A DNA stretch of 64,000 bases, taken from assembly GCA_026014615.1 (NCBI GenBank), contig JAOZHZ010000025.1, forward strand, positions 1 through 64,000, read 5' to 3'. The position numbers and the translations under genes are program-made. This DNA is from Candidatus Bathyarchaeota archaeon. Its GTDB lineage: Archaea; Thermoproteota; Bathyarchaeia; Bathyarchaeales; Bathycorpusculaceae. This document shows, piece by piece, positions 35,142-42,637 of the stretch; positions within the stretch are counted from its first letter, which is position 1, and each line of letters opens with the position of its first letter. The notes below the pieces were generated by a model that worked only from the letters and a program-made list of their open reading frames with translations, did not search any database and was not told the origin of the DNA.

Positions 35142-35198
35142 TAGCGACCCTCCCCCTATAGTTTCTGCAATGAATCAATATTAGTCGGCAAATAGGCT
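35137..35198 (-). repeat. Dispersed repeat element, copy 3 (single unit)
   Basis: In reverse complement it starts GCCTATTTG, passes through TGCAGAAACTATAGGGGG and ends CGCTATTGGC, matching the second unit of the elements at 10076-10140 and 23700-23760. It lies about 110 bp upstream of a dead copy of the winged-helix gene, just as copy 2 lies upstream of the intact one. Confidence 0.7.
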
Positions 35199-35307
35199 TG
35201 CTTAAGTGTCTGCTCCTGTTCCCCGATGGTGTGCATCGACTGTACACTGTGCCAGTATCTACGCAGGGTGTTATGTATAGTTCTTTTGTGACTTTTAGGG
35301 TTAAACG

Positions 35308-35456
35308 GCAAACTTGAAGAAGCAGGGTACGTTGAGGTAATCAAGGCGTTCGTCGACAGAAAACCCCACACAGCACTTGCCCTCACAAAAAGGACGCGAA
35401 GCATTCAAAGAACACCTCAAAAGCATCAAACAGTTCGTGGAAAACTCCCAGAATAA
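35308..35456 (+). pseudogene. C-terminal remnant of the winged-helix regulator at 24547
   Basis: About 150 bp closely match 24720-24870, including the runs GAAGAAGCAGGGTACGTTGA and CGACAGAAAACCCCACACAG. A two-base deletion after CTCACAAAAA breaks the frame, and the N-terminal helix-turn-helix start is missing. It is a truncated duplicate. Confidence 0.85.
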
Positions 35457-35515
35457 TTTTTTCTTTTTTTTTAATAATCTAAAAAGTTTTTTGAGCAGGC
35501 GAATTTTGACTGGTT

Positions 35516-36034
35516 TTAGTTTTTGAAGAATTTTTCAAGCACCCACGTCAAGTGGTACTGATAGTCTTCTTCTCTGGAAACGTATGTTGGGCTCACCTGA
35601 GCTGCTCTCTCCTTGATTTCTGCTTCTGAAATGTTGTATTCTATGATGCATTTTTCGATGTCTTGGATGTCTCTTTGGTTAAGTCTGCCAATCTTGGTGA
35701 CAATTATGTCAAGTGGGTTCAGCGCTCGTAGGGATATGTGGCTGAACTCTTTGATTTTGATGCCTTTGTCTAGGTAGTCGTTTGGCAGGGCTTGACAGAA
35801 GACGTATCCATCTGTCCACCGGTCTACTTTGTAGCCTGTGGGGTTGTTTTTGAGGGCTTGCTCAAATTCTGGTAAGTCACCGCTTGGGATGGTGAAGTCT
35901 ATGTCGATTGTTGAGGGTTTAAGGTCTAGCAGGGTCATGGCTGTTCCGCCTGCGGCTACGAGGGTGATTTTTTTGGTTAGGCTTTCGTTTATAACTTCTA
36001 AGAATTCGAAGAGTGCGGTTTTGTCACAAGGCAT
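35516..36034 (-). CDS. Nucleotidyltransferase-fold protein (AbiEii/DUF6036-like), module 1
   Basis: 172 residues. The nucleotidyltransferase signature is visible: ITLVAAGGTAMTLLDLKPST (the GG-type loop), then IDIDFTIPSGDLPEF with the two metal-binding aspartates. LNPLDIIVTKIGRLNQRDIQ contributes the later catalytic-core Lys/Asp region typical of DUF6036/AbiEii relatives. The start overlaps the regulator gene by 11 bp, so the two form an operon in regulator-then-enzyme order. Related enzymes act as toxins in AbiE-type systems or as MNT-type antitoxins; which applies is unknown. Confidence 0.75.
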   Translation of the reverse strand: MPCDKTALFEFLEVINESLTKKITLVAAGGTAMTLLDLKPSTIDIDFTIPSGDLPEFEQALKNNPTGYKVDRWTDGYVFCQALPNDYLDKGIKIKEFSHISLRALNPLDIIVTKIGRLNQRDIQDIEKCIIEYNISEAEIKERAAQVSPTYVSREEDYQYHLTWVLEKFFKN

Positions 36035-37076
36035 TATACAACCTCAGCTTCGCCATGATGCTCTCTTTGTCGGCTGAAATCTCCTCTACGCTGAATATGC
36101 TTAAAAGATCTATTGTTTGGTCGATTTCACGAGTTGGCTTAAGTTCCTGCAAGATTTTCAGTGTGCCCAAAAGTTTGTTTGATGTTCCAAATTTTTGGCT
36201 CAAGAACGCCAGTACGTTGCTCTTGAAGCTGTTTTTCGCAAGAATTACAGGCGCCGCTTCCTGCAACCGAACATCGTCTTGGAGTAGCAGTGCGGTTGTT
36301 ATGTATTCGATGCAGATTTTCTGGCCTTGATTTATAGGGCGCCCGAGTTCTCGATATCCGAATCTATTAAAATTGTAGGCTATGTCTATCTCCGGTATGC
36401 TGGCTGGTTTTGTTTCTGTTTTGGAAGCTTTGATTTCTGTTTTTTCTGTGATATCCCTAATTTGGCTCCAGAAAGCTTGAGGACCAAAGAAAATGATTTT
36501 TTCACTTAATGCTTCTCTGACTGGGCTAATTTCGTCTGATGTCGATAGTTCTTGAAAATCGGTTTTGTTCAGGATTAAACTGTCAATTTTGAGGTTATGT
36601 TTGTTCTGTAGTTTTTGCATCTCTTTGAAAAGCTCAACTGTTTCGGTGTGGCTGTCTTGTGTTTCTGCTATTAGGAAGAGTAGTTCGATTCTGTTTAGTT
36701 TGAGGCTTTTTGCGGGGTTTATTGCGGTTATCGTCTTTATGGTGTATGTGTCCTTGAATGCGTGGTCCATTTCGGTTAAGAAGGGCAAGAGGTTGGTTAG
36801 TTTTGTTAGGAGTTTTCTTTTTTTCTCTATTTCCATTTCTGCAAGTGCATCGATTAGTAGGTAGTTTTGGAAGTTGAGTTTGACGTTGGAGGACCTTCCG
36901 ATTGGATCCAACGTGAGTAAGCCTTCGTTTTTTAGTTCCTGGAGTTTTTGGTAAATGTTTGCGTAGTATGCTGTGCCGTGGGTAGTCTTGATTCTTTGTG
37001 TGAGTTGGTTTATCGACAGAGAACTGCCTATGCTAGACGATGTAGCATCTAAAATTCGTAGTGTGGGCGTATCCAT
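36024..37076 (-). CDS. Winged-helix regulator of nucleotidyltransferase module 1
   Basis: 350 residues. The first about 80 residues are a winged helix (SINQLTQRIKTTHGTAYYAN, KLQELKNEGLLTLDPIGRSS). A predicted second domain (about 95-205) resembles the adjacent type of regulator that senses or binds a nucleotidyltransferase (IELLFLIAETQDSHTETVEL, LSEKIIFFGPQAFWSQIRDI). The C-terminal third is helical. It precedes and overlaps a nucleotidyltransferase gene, the layout of AbiEi/AbiEii-like modules. Palindromes at 37122-37163 and 37169-37215 lie in its promoter region and suggest autorepression. It shares organisation, but not close sequence, with the gene at 40026. Confidence 0.65.
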   Translation of the reverse strand: MDTPTLRILDATSSSIGSSLSINQLTQRIKTTHGTAYYANIYQKLQELKNEGLLTLDPIGRSSNVKLNFQNYLLIDALAEMEIEKKRKLLTKLTNLLPFLTEMDHAFKDTYTIKTITAINPAKSLKLNRIELLFLIAETQDSHTETVELFKEMQKLQNKHNLKIDSLILNKTDFQELSTSDEISPVREALSEKIIFFGPQAFWSQIRDITEKTEIKASKTETKPASIPEIDIAYNFNRFGYRELGRPINQGQKICIEYITTALLLQDDVRLQEAAPVILAKNSFKSNVLAFLSQKFGTSNKLLGTLKILQELKPTREIDQTIDLLSIFSVEEISADKESIMAKLRLYNAL

Positions 37077-37110
37077 TTGTTGTTTCCTCTTGACTGTACC
37101 GTGGCTTCTT

Positions 37111-37163
37111 TATTATATAAAATTAGCTATAACATTATAGTCTAAATGCTATAGTTAGCTAAT
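37111..37163 (-). promoter_or_regulatory. TATA box and palindromic operator of module 1
   Basis: On the minus strand TTTTATATAATAAAG (37111-37121) is a TATA box 35-45 bp before the start codon at 37076. Directly upstream is a dyad with arms ATTAGCTA (37122-37129) and TAGCTAAT (37156-37163), and inner TATAG/CTATA. A repressor bound here would cover the BRE/TATA region. Confidence 0.6.
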
Positions 37164-37166
37164 GAT

Positions 37167-37432
37167 AAATTTCATAAAATTGAAAACCTATAAAAGCTTT
37201 TCAATAATATGGAACGAAGAAATTTGTGATAGTCCCTCTTTCTTAGTGTTAACTAATTCTGAGCTGAGAAGTAGTCGGTGCTACGCGCTTTATGACCACT
37301 GCTTCTTGTTGGTTGTTCTCTGAACTGGTCGCGCCTTGGTTCCCGCTGCATCTGCGGTTTTGGCTATAGCTCTGGAAGTAGTAGAACACGCGTTTTTTCA
37401 TTGTTCTACTACTTCTAATTAGAACGTAAAAC
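37167..37432. repeat. 260-bp dispersed repeat, copy 1
   Basis: Closely similar to 47696-47960 in the same orientation. It opens with a dyad (left arm 37169-37186, right arm 37198-37215; ATTTCATAAAATTGAAAA against its complement with few mismatches). It ends with a perfect 13-bp inverted repeat GAAGTAGTAGAAC/GTTCTACTACTTC (37375-37387 and 37403-37415). No frame is kept open through both copies, so it is probably non-coding. It fills most of the 420-bp gap between the module-1 regulator and the decayed MATE gene. Confidence 0.75.
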
Positions 37433-37496
37433 TATGTTAAGGTCGCTTTTTTCTAACTGCCATACCGCTTCTTTGATTTTGATGCCACTATGTCTT

Positions 37497-38683
37497 CTAC
37501 TGTATAGCTCCTGCACTTTTGATTCTCATTTTTTTCATGACTTTTCTAACCAGAACGTAGGTTATGGCTAAATCCACTGCAAACACAACCACGAATAGCG
37601 CCATTACGTTGTCAAATGAGGCTGTTAGGTGGCCTAGTTTTGCGAATATCCAGAACAAGGCGCCGCCTATCGCAATTACTGCCATGGCGATGGATAATAG
37701 GAGGAGCGAGGTGAGCAGGACTTTTTTAGGTTGGTGTAGTTGCGTTCGCCGTAGTAGTTGCCAACGACCACGTTTGTGCCTTCTGTAACTGCTAAAACTG
37801 GAATAATGAGCGTCCACATGACCGTCATGGCGAGACCATATCCTCCGTAGGGGTTTGTTCCGATGACGTTAAGCACGTTTAGGAGGACAAGGATGTAGCC
37901 CACGTTTCTAACTAGCGAATCAAGTCCTGTCCAGCCGCCTATGGCGAATACCGAGCGGGCTGTGGAGTTCCATTTTGAGAATGAGATGGCTCGAAGGTTG
38001 ATACCCAGAATTCTACCAGTGAAGACGGCTGTCACGAGGAGGAGACCGACTTTTGAGATGACGTAACCTATGGCTGCACCTTGAACTCCCATGTTCAGGG
38101 ATACGCTGGTGTTTGATATTAGGAACAAATCCAGAACCACATTAAGTACGCCTGAGAAGAGCACAAGGTATATCACGTCTCTTCCTCGTCGCATGGACGT
38201 TATGGCGATTAGCAGCAGGATTGCAACGGAGTCGAATAGCAGTGCAATCGCCTTTAGGAGTAGGTAGTTGCTGGTTAAGGAGACGATTTCTGTGGGTGTT
38301 CCAATGGTTGAGACGAATTGGGGCGTGAAAAGCACTACAATTGACATTAGGATTGATGAGAAGATGATTTGCAGAATTATGCCTGATTTCAATATGGCCG
38401 CTATCTTTTCTTTGTTAGTGAAGTTCTGGGCAACCAAAGCTAGAATTCCGAAGGGAATCATTTCGTTAACTATCTCTATGGTGCCGCCTAGAAACTCGTA
38501 TTGTTCTGTTATTGCCAAGGCGTTGTAGCTTATTTGGTCTATCCAAAAAGTGTTTGCCAATTCATAAATTTTCGGAATCAACGCCGCAAGAATCAGAAAG
38601 CCGATGAAGCTTCACTGGTATGGTTTGAAAGTTGACACTAAACGCTTTCTAAAAGAGGATATATCATCAGTCTCAGTTGGCAT
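37497..38683 (-). pseudogene. MATE-family transporter, disrupted
   Basis: The frame starts at ATG 38683 (MPTETDDISSFRKRLVS), hits TGA at 38612-38614 and continues in frame with SFIGFLILAALIPKIYELAN and the rest of a MATE/MOP transporter (MIPFGILALVAQNF, GVLNVVLDLFLISN, MGVQGAAIGYVISK). It shifts frame near 37700, inside a run of A bases, and ends in the other frame with VLLTSLLLLSIAMAVIAIGG to 37497. The length without errors would be about 395 residues, slightly short for MATE. One stop and one frameshift indicate a pseudogene or sequence errors. Confidence 0.8.
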
Positions 38684-38756
38684 ATTTGTGGTCGCTCTGG
38701 TCGTGGGGATCAAGCAGCTATTTTCTTTGTAAACTCAATTTAAGATTTATGCAGTC

Positions 38757-38985
38757 CACATCTAACCATGTTTTAGGGCAACTGAGCGATGCTGTTGTGG
38801 CGACGCGAAGCGAAAGTGCAGAATTGGCAAATGCCCTGCATGAGTTGCTTGGCTTAGAGAGCAACAGCAAGTCGACATCGTTCAAACGTCCAGAAGATAG
38901 AAGGTATGTTTCATAATTTCCAATCCAAGAATTCTTGTGTTTGCGGGGACCGCAGTTTTGCGTTTTTGGCAGTGGAAGAATGTTC
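38757..38985 (+). pseudogene. Truncated copy of a coiled-coil-like protein gene
   Basis: Encodes LGQLSDAVVATRSESAELAN, then LLGLESNSKS and EDRRYVS before an early TAA. The same order of segments is in 44990-45187, and similarity continues beyond the stop (AGTTTTGCGTTTT, TGTTCAAAA). It overlaps nothing functional. The gap 38986-39195 holds no gene I recognise. Confidence 0.65.
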
Positions 38986-39195
38986 AAAAGCTCTTTTTTG
39001 TTTTGTGCAAGGCATGGGAAAAGTCCATGCTTTTTACGGGTCAGTTTTCTGAGTATGCATAGTCCTGATTACCCGTTGTCAATTTTGACTTGCGTTGATG
39101 AAGCCGATTTCTTGGTTTGTGCATTCTGACATGGAAAATACTGTAAAGCCTGTTCAGATGGGTGAAAATATGTCAGAAAAAGAATATTTTGAGTG

Positions 39196-40029
39196 CTATC
39201 CAGCCTTGTTGACTTTGAATTTGTGAGGTTTCTGTGATTTATCGACCTTAACTATTCCTTCAGTCGCTAGTCGTTCCAATTCTTTTCTGACAAAGCCTTG
39301 TGGTTCTTTGATTGCTTGGGCAATGCCTTTGATGGTGTTTTGTCCTTTCTTTATTTCTTCGAGTAGGGTGATGGTGACTAGTTTTTTCTCTGCACTATCC
39401 CGTAGGAGCTTTTCTATTGGTGATTCGATGTGGTGCTTTGCTTTTAGGTCGAGTAGTTTTTGGTAGAGTGCGTCTTCCCATATGCGTCCGGAGGCTGCGG
39501 ATTGGTTTTGGCACTCCTGATTTATGATGTTCCATTGTAGGCCTGATTCTGCGAGTATTCGCATGTCGTCTAAGTCTGTTTCGCGTTCGGTTATTCCTTT
39601 GAGGATGAAAACGTCTTCTTTTGCGGCTATGGCGACTGTTAAGCAGTTGCCCTTGTAGAGTTGTTTGGCTCTTTGTTTCATGGCAGCAGTTAAGGTGAGG
39701 GCGTTGCAGACTTTGTTTACAAACAGGTCCCATCGAAAGCCATCTTGGTTTTCTAGTATGGCGTTGGTTTGCATGTTGTTGTAGGGTGTTGTGATGAAGG
39801 CGGGTTCCGGTGTTTTGTAGCCTGTGCTTTCGAGGGCTGCCTTTAGGCCGTTTAGGTCTTCGCTGCTGGTGAGAATGATGTCGATGTCTTTGGTGGCGTC
39901 TTTAAGTCCGTAAAATGCCATTGCACCGCCGCCTATGAGGAAAAGCGTAAGCTGATGTTTTGTGTTAGCGTTTAGTTTGTCGAATTCCTGCTGGAGATAG
40001 TTTTTGTCGAAGCCGCGTCTTTGGGTCAT
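39196..40029 (-). CDS. Nucleotidyltransferase with C-terminal winged helix, module 2
   Basis: 277 residues. The N-terminal nucleotidyltransferase fold is marked by LTLFLIGGGAMAFYGLKDAT and KDIDIILTSSEDLNGL with the paired aspartates. A DLFVNKVCNALTLTAAMKQR block follows, then KEDVFILKGITERETDLDDM, typical of AbiEii-like proteins. The last about 75 residues form a winged helix (TITLLEEIKKGQNTIKGIAQ, VRKELERLATEGIVKVDKS). The start overlaps the regulator stop by 4 bp (ATGA), so translation is coupled. A toxin or signalling enzyme is likely; its target is unknown. Confidence 0.75.
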   Translation of the reverse strand: MTQRRGFDKNYLQQEFDKLNANTKHQLTLFLIGGGAMAFYGLKDATKDIDIILTSSEDLNGLKAALESTGYKTPEPAFITTPYNNMQTNAILENQDGFRWDLFVNKVCNALTLTAAMKQRAKQLYKGNCLTVAIAAKEDVFILKGITERETDLDDMRILAESGLQWNIINQECQNQSAASGRIWEDALYQKLLDLKAKHHIESPIEKLLRDSAEKKLVTITLLEEIKKGQNTIKGIAQAIKEPQGFVRKELERLATEGIVKVDKSQKPHKFKVNKAG

Positions 40030-40973
40030 GCAATCACAACATTGTAGTCTCTTGCTTTACTAGCGAACTCGTTCCAGGTGGGCAAGGCTTGGTCTGTTTG
40101 CTGAGTGTGGGTTTTTAGAAATTGGAGCATGCTGTTCACTTGGTCCTTAAGTCCGTGTGTTTGGGCTTCTTGCAGCAAATAGTTTTTGTCTAATTGTTTC
40201 TCGGTTTTTTTTAGTAACAGAAGAGCGTATGTAGTGTATCTTGTGTTTTTGGGTTCTATCAGTAGGGTGTGCAGTATGACGTCTTCGGGTTGGATTTGCT
40301 TTTTGTTTTTTGAGTAGAAGTAGCTGTCTGATTCTGAGAAAAGAGGCAGGTCGTATTCTTGAAATTTTGATGTGGCCGTCTTGTGGAAGTCTTTGGTTGG
40401 TGGCTTGGCGTTTTTGGGTGCTCTGATTAGGAATTCCATGTCTTCCTGCCATAGGATGACTGCGCCTTCGGAGAGTGCCTTGGCGAGTTTTTGGGCGAAG
40501 AATCGTTGGTATTCTTTAAGAAATTCGATTAAGATTGAGAAGCCGGGGGTTATTTTGTATTCTTTTCCGGTTTGTGTAATTATGCCTCTTGCTTTTAGGT
40601 TTTTGAGGTGTCGCCAAAGGGTGGCTGTTGAAACATTAGCATGGTGGACTTCTGGGGTGAGCGCTTGGAAGAGAATTTCCAGGGTTCTGCCTGTTAGGAT
40701 GTTTTGCCAATCGATATGGTCATAGGTTATCAGCAAATCTCTGAGTAGCAATGCATGTTTTGTGTCGTTAAAATAGGCAAATTTTCTGTTTCCTTGACCA
40801 GTTGTTTGAATTAGCCCTTTCTTTAGTAGCTTTTTCAAGTTTTGAGAGAGAAGAGCTGGCTTGAGTGAAAGCGCTTTTTCTATCTCTGATAGCGAACATT
40901 TTCCTTTGCTGAGCTGTCTAAGTATTCGTATCTCTGATTTACTCAATACATACTCAGCATTTATGGTTCGCAT
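40026..40973 (-). CDS. Helix-turn-helix regulator of nucleotidyltransferase module 2
   Basis: 315 residues with two winged-helix segments: an ArsR-like one at the N-terminus (CSLSEIEKALSLKPALLSQN, LKKLLKKGLIQTTGQGNRKF) and a second near residues 120-150 (STATLWRHLKNLKARGIITQ). The central domain (EGAVILWQEDMEFLIRAPKN, EDVILHTLLIEPKNTRYTTY) may recognise the partner protein. It is the first gene of a two-gene operon. A near-perfect 17-bp palindrome lies immediately upstream of its start, which argues for autoregulation as in toxin-antitoxin operons. Confidence 0.7.
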   Translation of the reverse strand: MRTINAEYVLSKSEIRILRQLSKGKCSLSEIEKALSLKPALLSQNLKKLLKKGLIQTTGQGNRKFAYFNDTKHALLLRDLLITYDHIDWQNILTGRTLEILFQALTPEVHHANVSTATLWRHLKNLKARGIITQTGKEYKITPGFSILIEFLKEYQRFFAQKLAKALSEGAVILWQEDMEFLIRAPKNAKPPTKDFHKTATSKFQEYDLPLFSESDSYFYSKNKKQIQPEDVILHTLLIEPKNTRYTTYALLLLKKTEKQLDKNYLLQEAQTHGLKDQVNSMLQFLKTHTQQTDQALPTWNEFASKARDYNVVIA

Positions 40974-40976
40974 GAC

Positions 40977-41023
40977 ATTTCATAAAACTAAAAACATATT
41001 TAAACATTTTAGTAATATGAAAT
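40977..41023 (-). promoter_or_regulatory. Palindromic operator/promoter of module 2
   Basis: Arms ATTTCATAAAACTAAAA (40977-40993) and TTTTAGTAATATGAAAT (41007-41023) are complementary except for three central positions. The spacer contains ATGTTTAAATATG on the minus strand, a TATA box. The dyad begins 4 bp before the start codon. It resembles the dyad at 37169-37215 in the 260-bp repeat. Confidence 0.65.
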
Positions 41024-41343
41024 AAATAAAAAAATATGGTGATCCGCACCACCACTAATCGAAACTGCAAAATGAAGTACTATCACATTTAGTTTTGACA
41101 AATGAGCAGCCCACTTTATCACTCCAAAAAAGGAGTGATGCCCGTCATTGAACCCGAAAGGGTTCAAAACCTGAACCAACGATAGCTGGCTTTTATTTTC
41201 TGAAACCTAATCTTGAGATCAAATTCGCGCGCGACAAAAGGCAGACCAAACTAGCCGATTTGGCCGTTCTGACTTAGCCATTGTCTCCGAAACAGTAATC
41301 AAGGAAGAAACTCCCATACGCACCTAATATAGAAAAGCTTTTC
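41024..41343. other. Spacer with GNRA-loop hairpin
   Basis: No gene. It contains a hairpin GAACCC-GAAA-GGGTTC near 41151-41166 and a CTCC/GGAG stem just upstream. ACCCGAAAGGGTTCA occurs again near 44670. From 41299 the sequence is open in the frame of the next gene and looks coding (PNIEKLFLALKN), hinting at a longer ancestral protein. Confidence 0.4.
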
Positions 41344-41802
41344 TTGGCGCTGAAGAATATGTGTGGACCAGAGGAGAAAAGAATAGTGGAGCGGCTTTTG
41401 GCGCATATTGGTCAAGATGACGGTTTAGCCATTGCTGGGCTTGATTTGGTGTTGGAGGCGCTTAAGGATGGTGAAGTGGAAGTTGCGCTGGTTACGGATA
41501 GTACCGATATAATTGAGGCTGTTGCGATGTGCAAGCGTTGTGGTCTGTCAAGATCAAAGATAGTCGATAGAGCGGATAAGGTTCAAACTGTTCAGTCAAT
41601 GATTTCGAGTCCCTGTGAGCGGTGTAAATTGGTTGATTACGAGGTGGAGGAGAAAGACATAGTGGATGTCTTGGAGGATTTGGCTGCGCAGACAAACGCA
41701 ATGGTTGAGGTGATATCTACAGAGTCGGAGGAAAAAGCCAAGCTCACAACGTTTGGGGGTGTTGCCGCCATCTTGAGATACCGAACTGATAAAGCTGGTT
41801 AA
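41344..41802 (+). CDS. Stand-alone aRF1 (eRF1) C-terminal domain protein
   Basis: 152 residues matching only domain 3 of the archaeal peptide-chain release factor. It has DGLAIAGLDLVLEALKDGEV, cysteine pairs CKRCG and CERCK flanking a short insert, and the C-terminal block DIVDVLEDLAAQTNAMVEVI followed by FGGVAAILRYR. The stop-codon-recognising domain 1 and the GGQ domain 2 are absent. TTG 41344 is the first usable start, although the frame is open and protein-like for about 14 codons upstream. Either it is a remnant of a partial duplication or an independent L7Ae/eRF1_3-type protein. A true aRF1 must be encoded elsewhere. Confidence 0.75.
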   Translation: MALKNMCGPEEKRIVERLLAHIGQDDGLAIAGLDLVLEALKDGEVEVALVTDSTDIIEAVAMCKRCGLSRSKIVDRADKVQTVQSMISSPCERCKLVDYEVEEKDIVDVLEDLAAQTNAMVEVISTESEEKAKLTTFGGVAAILRYRTDKAG

Positions 41803-41845
41803 GAATCGCGAGAGATTGCTTAGCGCGGGAGCTTAACGGTTTTTG

Positions 41846-42547
41846 TCAGTTGGTTAGTTCGGGGATTTGCTGGGTTAACTTAGCCCAGTTTTCTGCGGCA
41901 CTCTTCTTTATTAGTTGTTTAGCCATGGCGAAAACTGGAGGCGGCATCAGGGCCATCCACCCTTTAGTTACTGTAATTTGGTCGTTTAGCTCTAGCAACG
42001 GGAACAGCCATTGAGTGAAAGTGGGGAATTTTTCTGGAGGTATCTTGCTTGACATTATTTTGGCAATTGATGCTTGCCTTTCGTTTGTGGTGCGTTCTCT
42101 GAGAATCGGGTAAAGATGTACATCTTCTTTGTCTAAATGAATCCGGAGATGCGATTGCAGGACTGCTGTTGCTCTAGCGGTTGTTAAAGGGTCAGGTGCT
42201 TTGCGAATTGTTTCTAATCCGTTGACCATGTTGTCAAGCTCGCGGTGATCAATAAAGTAGGCTTGAGAAACGAAAGGTGTAAGTTTGTCAACCGCCGGGA
42301 ATACCGCTGCTTCCTCACCCTTAGCATGATAGTCCAAGACTTCGCCTAAAACCTGAAGCCTGTCCAAGAGAGGTCTCATATCATCACCCGAACGCGCCAA
42401 GCTATGGGCCTGTGTGTCTATTTGGAAAATGTCCCTACGAAATGCATTTGTGGAAACAACGAACAATGTCAATAACCTAAAGATCTTTTTCTCAAAGTCG
42501 CTCCAGCTACCAGTAGATTCCACACCCAAATCAACTTTATTAAACAC
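41846..42547 (-). CDS. Hemerythrin HHE-domain protein
   Basis: 233 residues. A four-helix hemerythrin-like core is suggested by the repeated metal-ligand pattern DYHAKGEEAAVFPAVDKL, FIDHRELDNMVNGLE and HLRIHLDKEDVHLYPIL. Such proteins bind a di-iron site and serve in O2, NO or iron handling. A C-terminal 70-residue extension (FTQWLFPLLELNDQITVTKG) follows. ATG 42547 begins the frame. No operon partner is evident; the radical SAM gene upstream in the same direction is 90 bp away. Confidence 0.85.
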   Translation of the reverse strand: MFNKVDLGVESTGSWSDFEKKIFRLLTLFVVSTNAFRRDIFQIDTQAHSLARSGDDMRPLLDRLQVLGEVLDYHAKGEEAAVFPAVDKLTPFVSQAYFIDHRELDNMVNGLETIRKAPDPLTTARATAVLQSHLRIHLDKEDVHLYPILRERTTNERQASIAKIMSSKIPPEKFPTFTQWLFPLLELNDQITVTKGWMALMPPPVFAMAKQLIKKSAAENWAKLTQQIPELTN

Positions 42548-42637
42548 TCCATCAAAAATAACTGTTAATAACCTATGAATAAAGAAACTTTACGCTTACC
42601 TTCTTTTTAATTTTGTGCTCTCTATTGAACCGTATCT

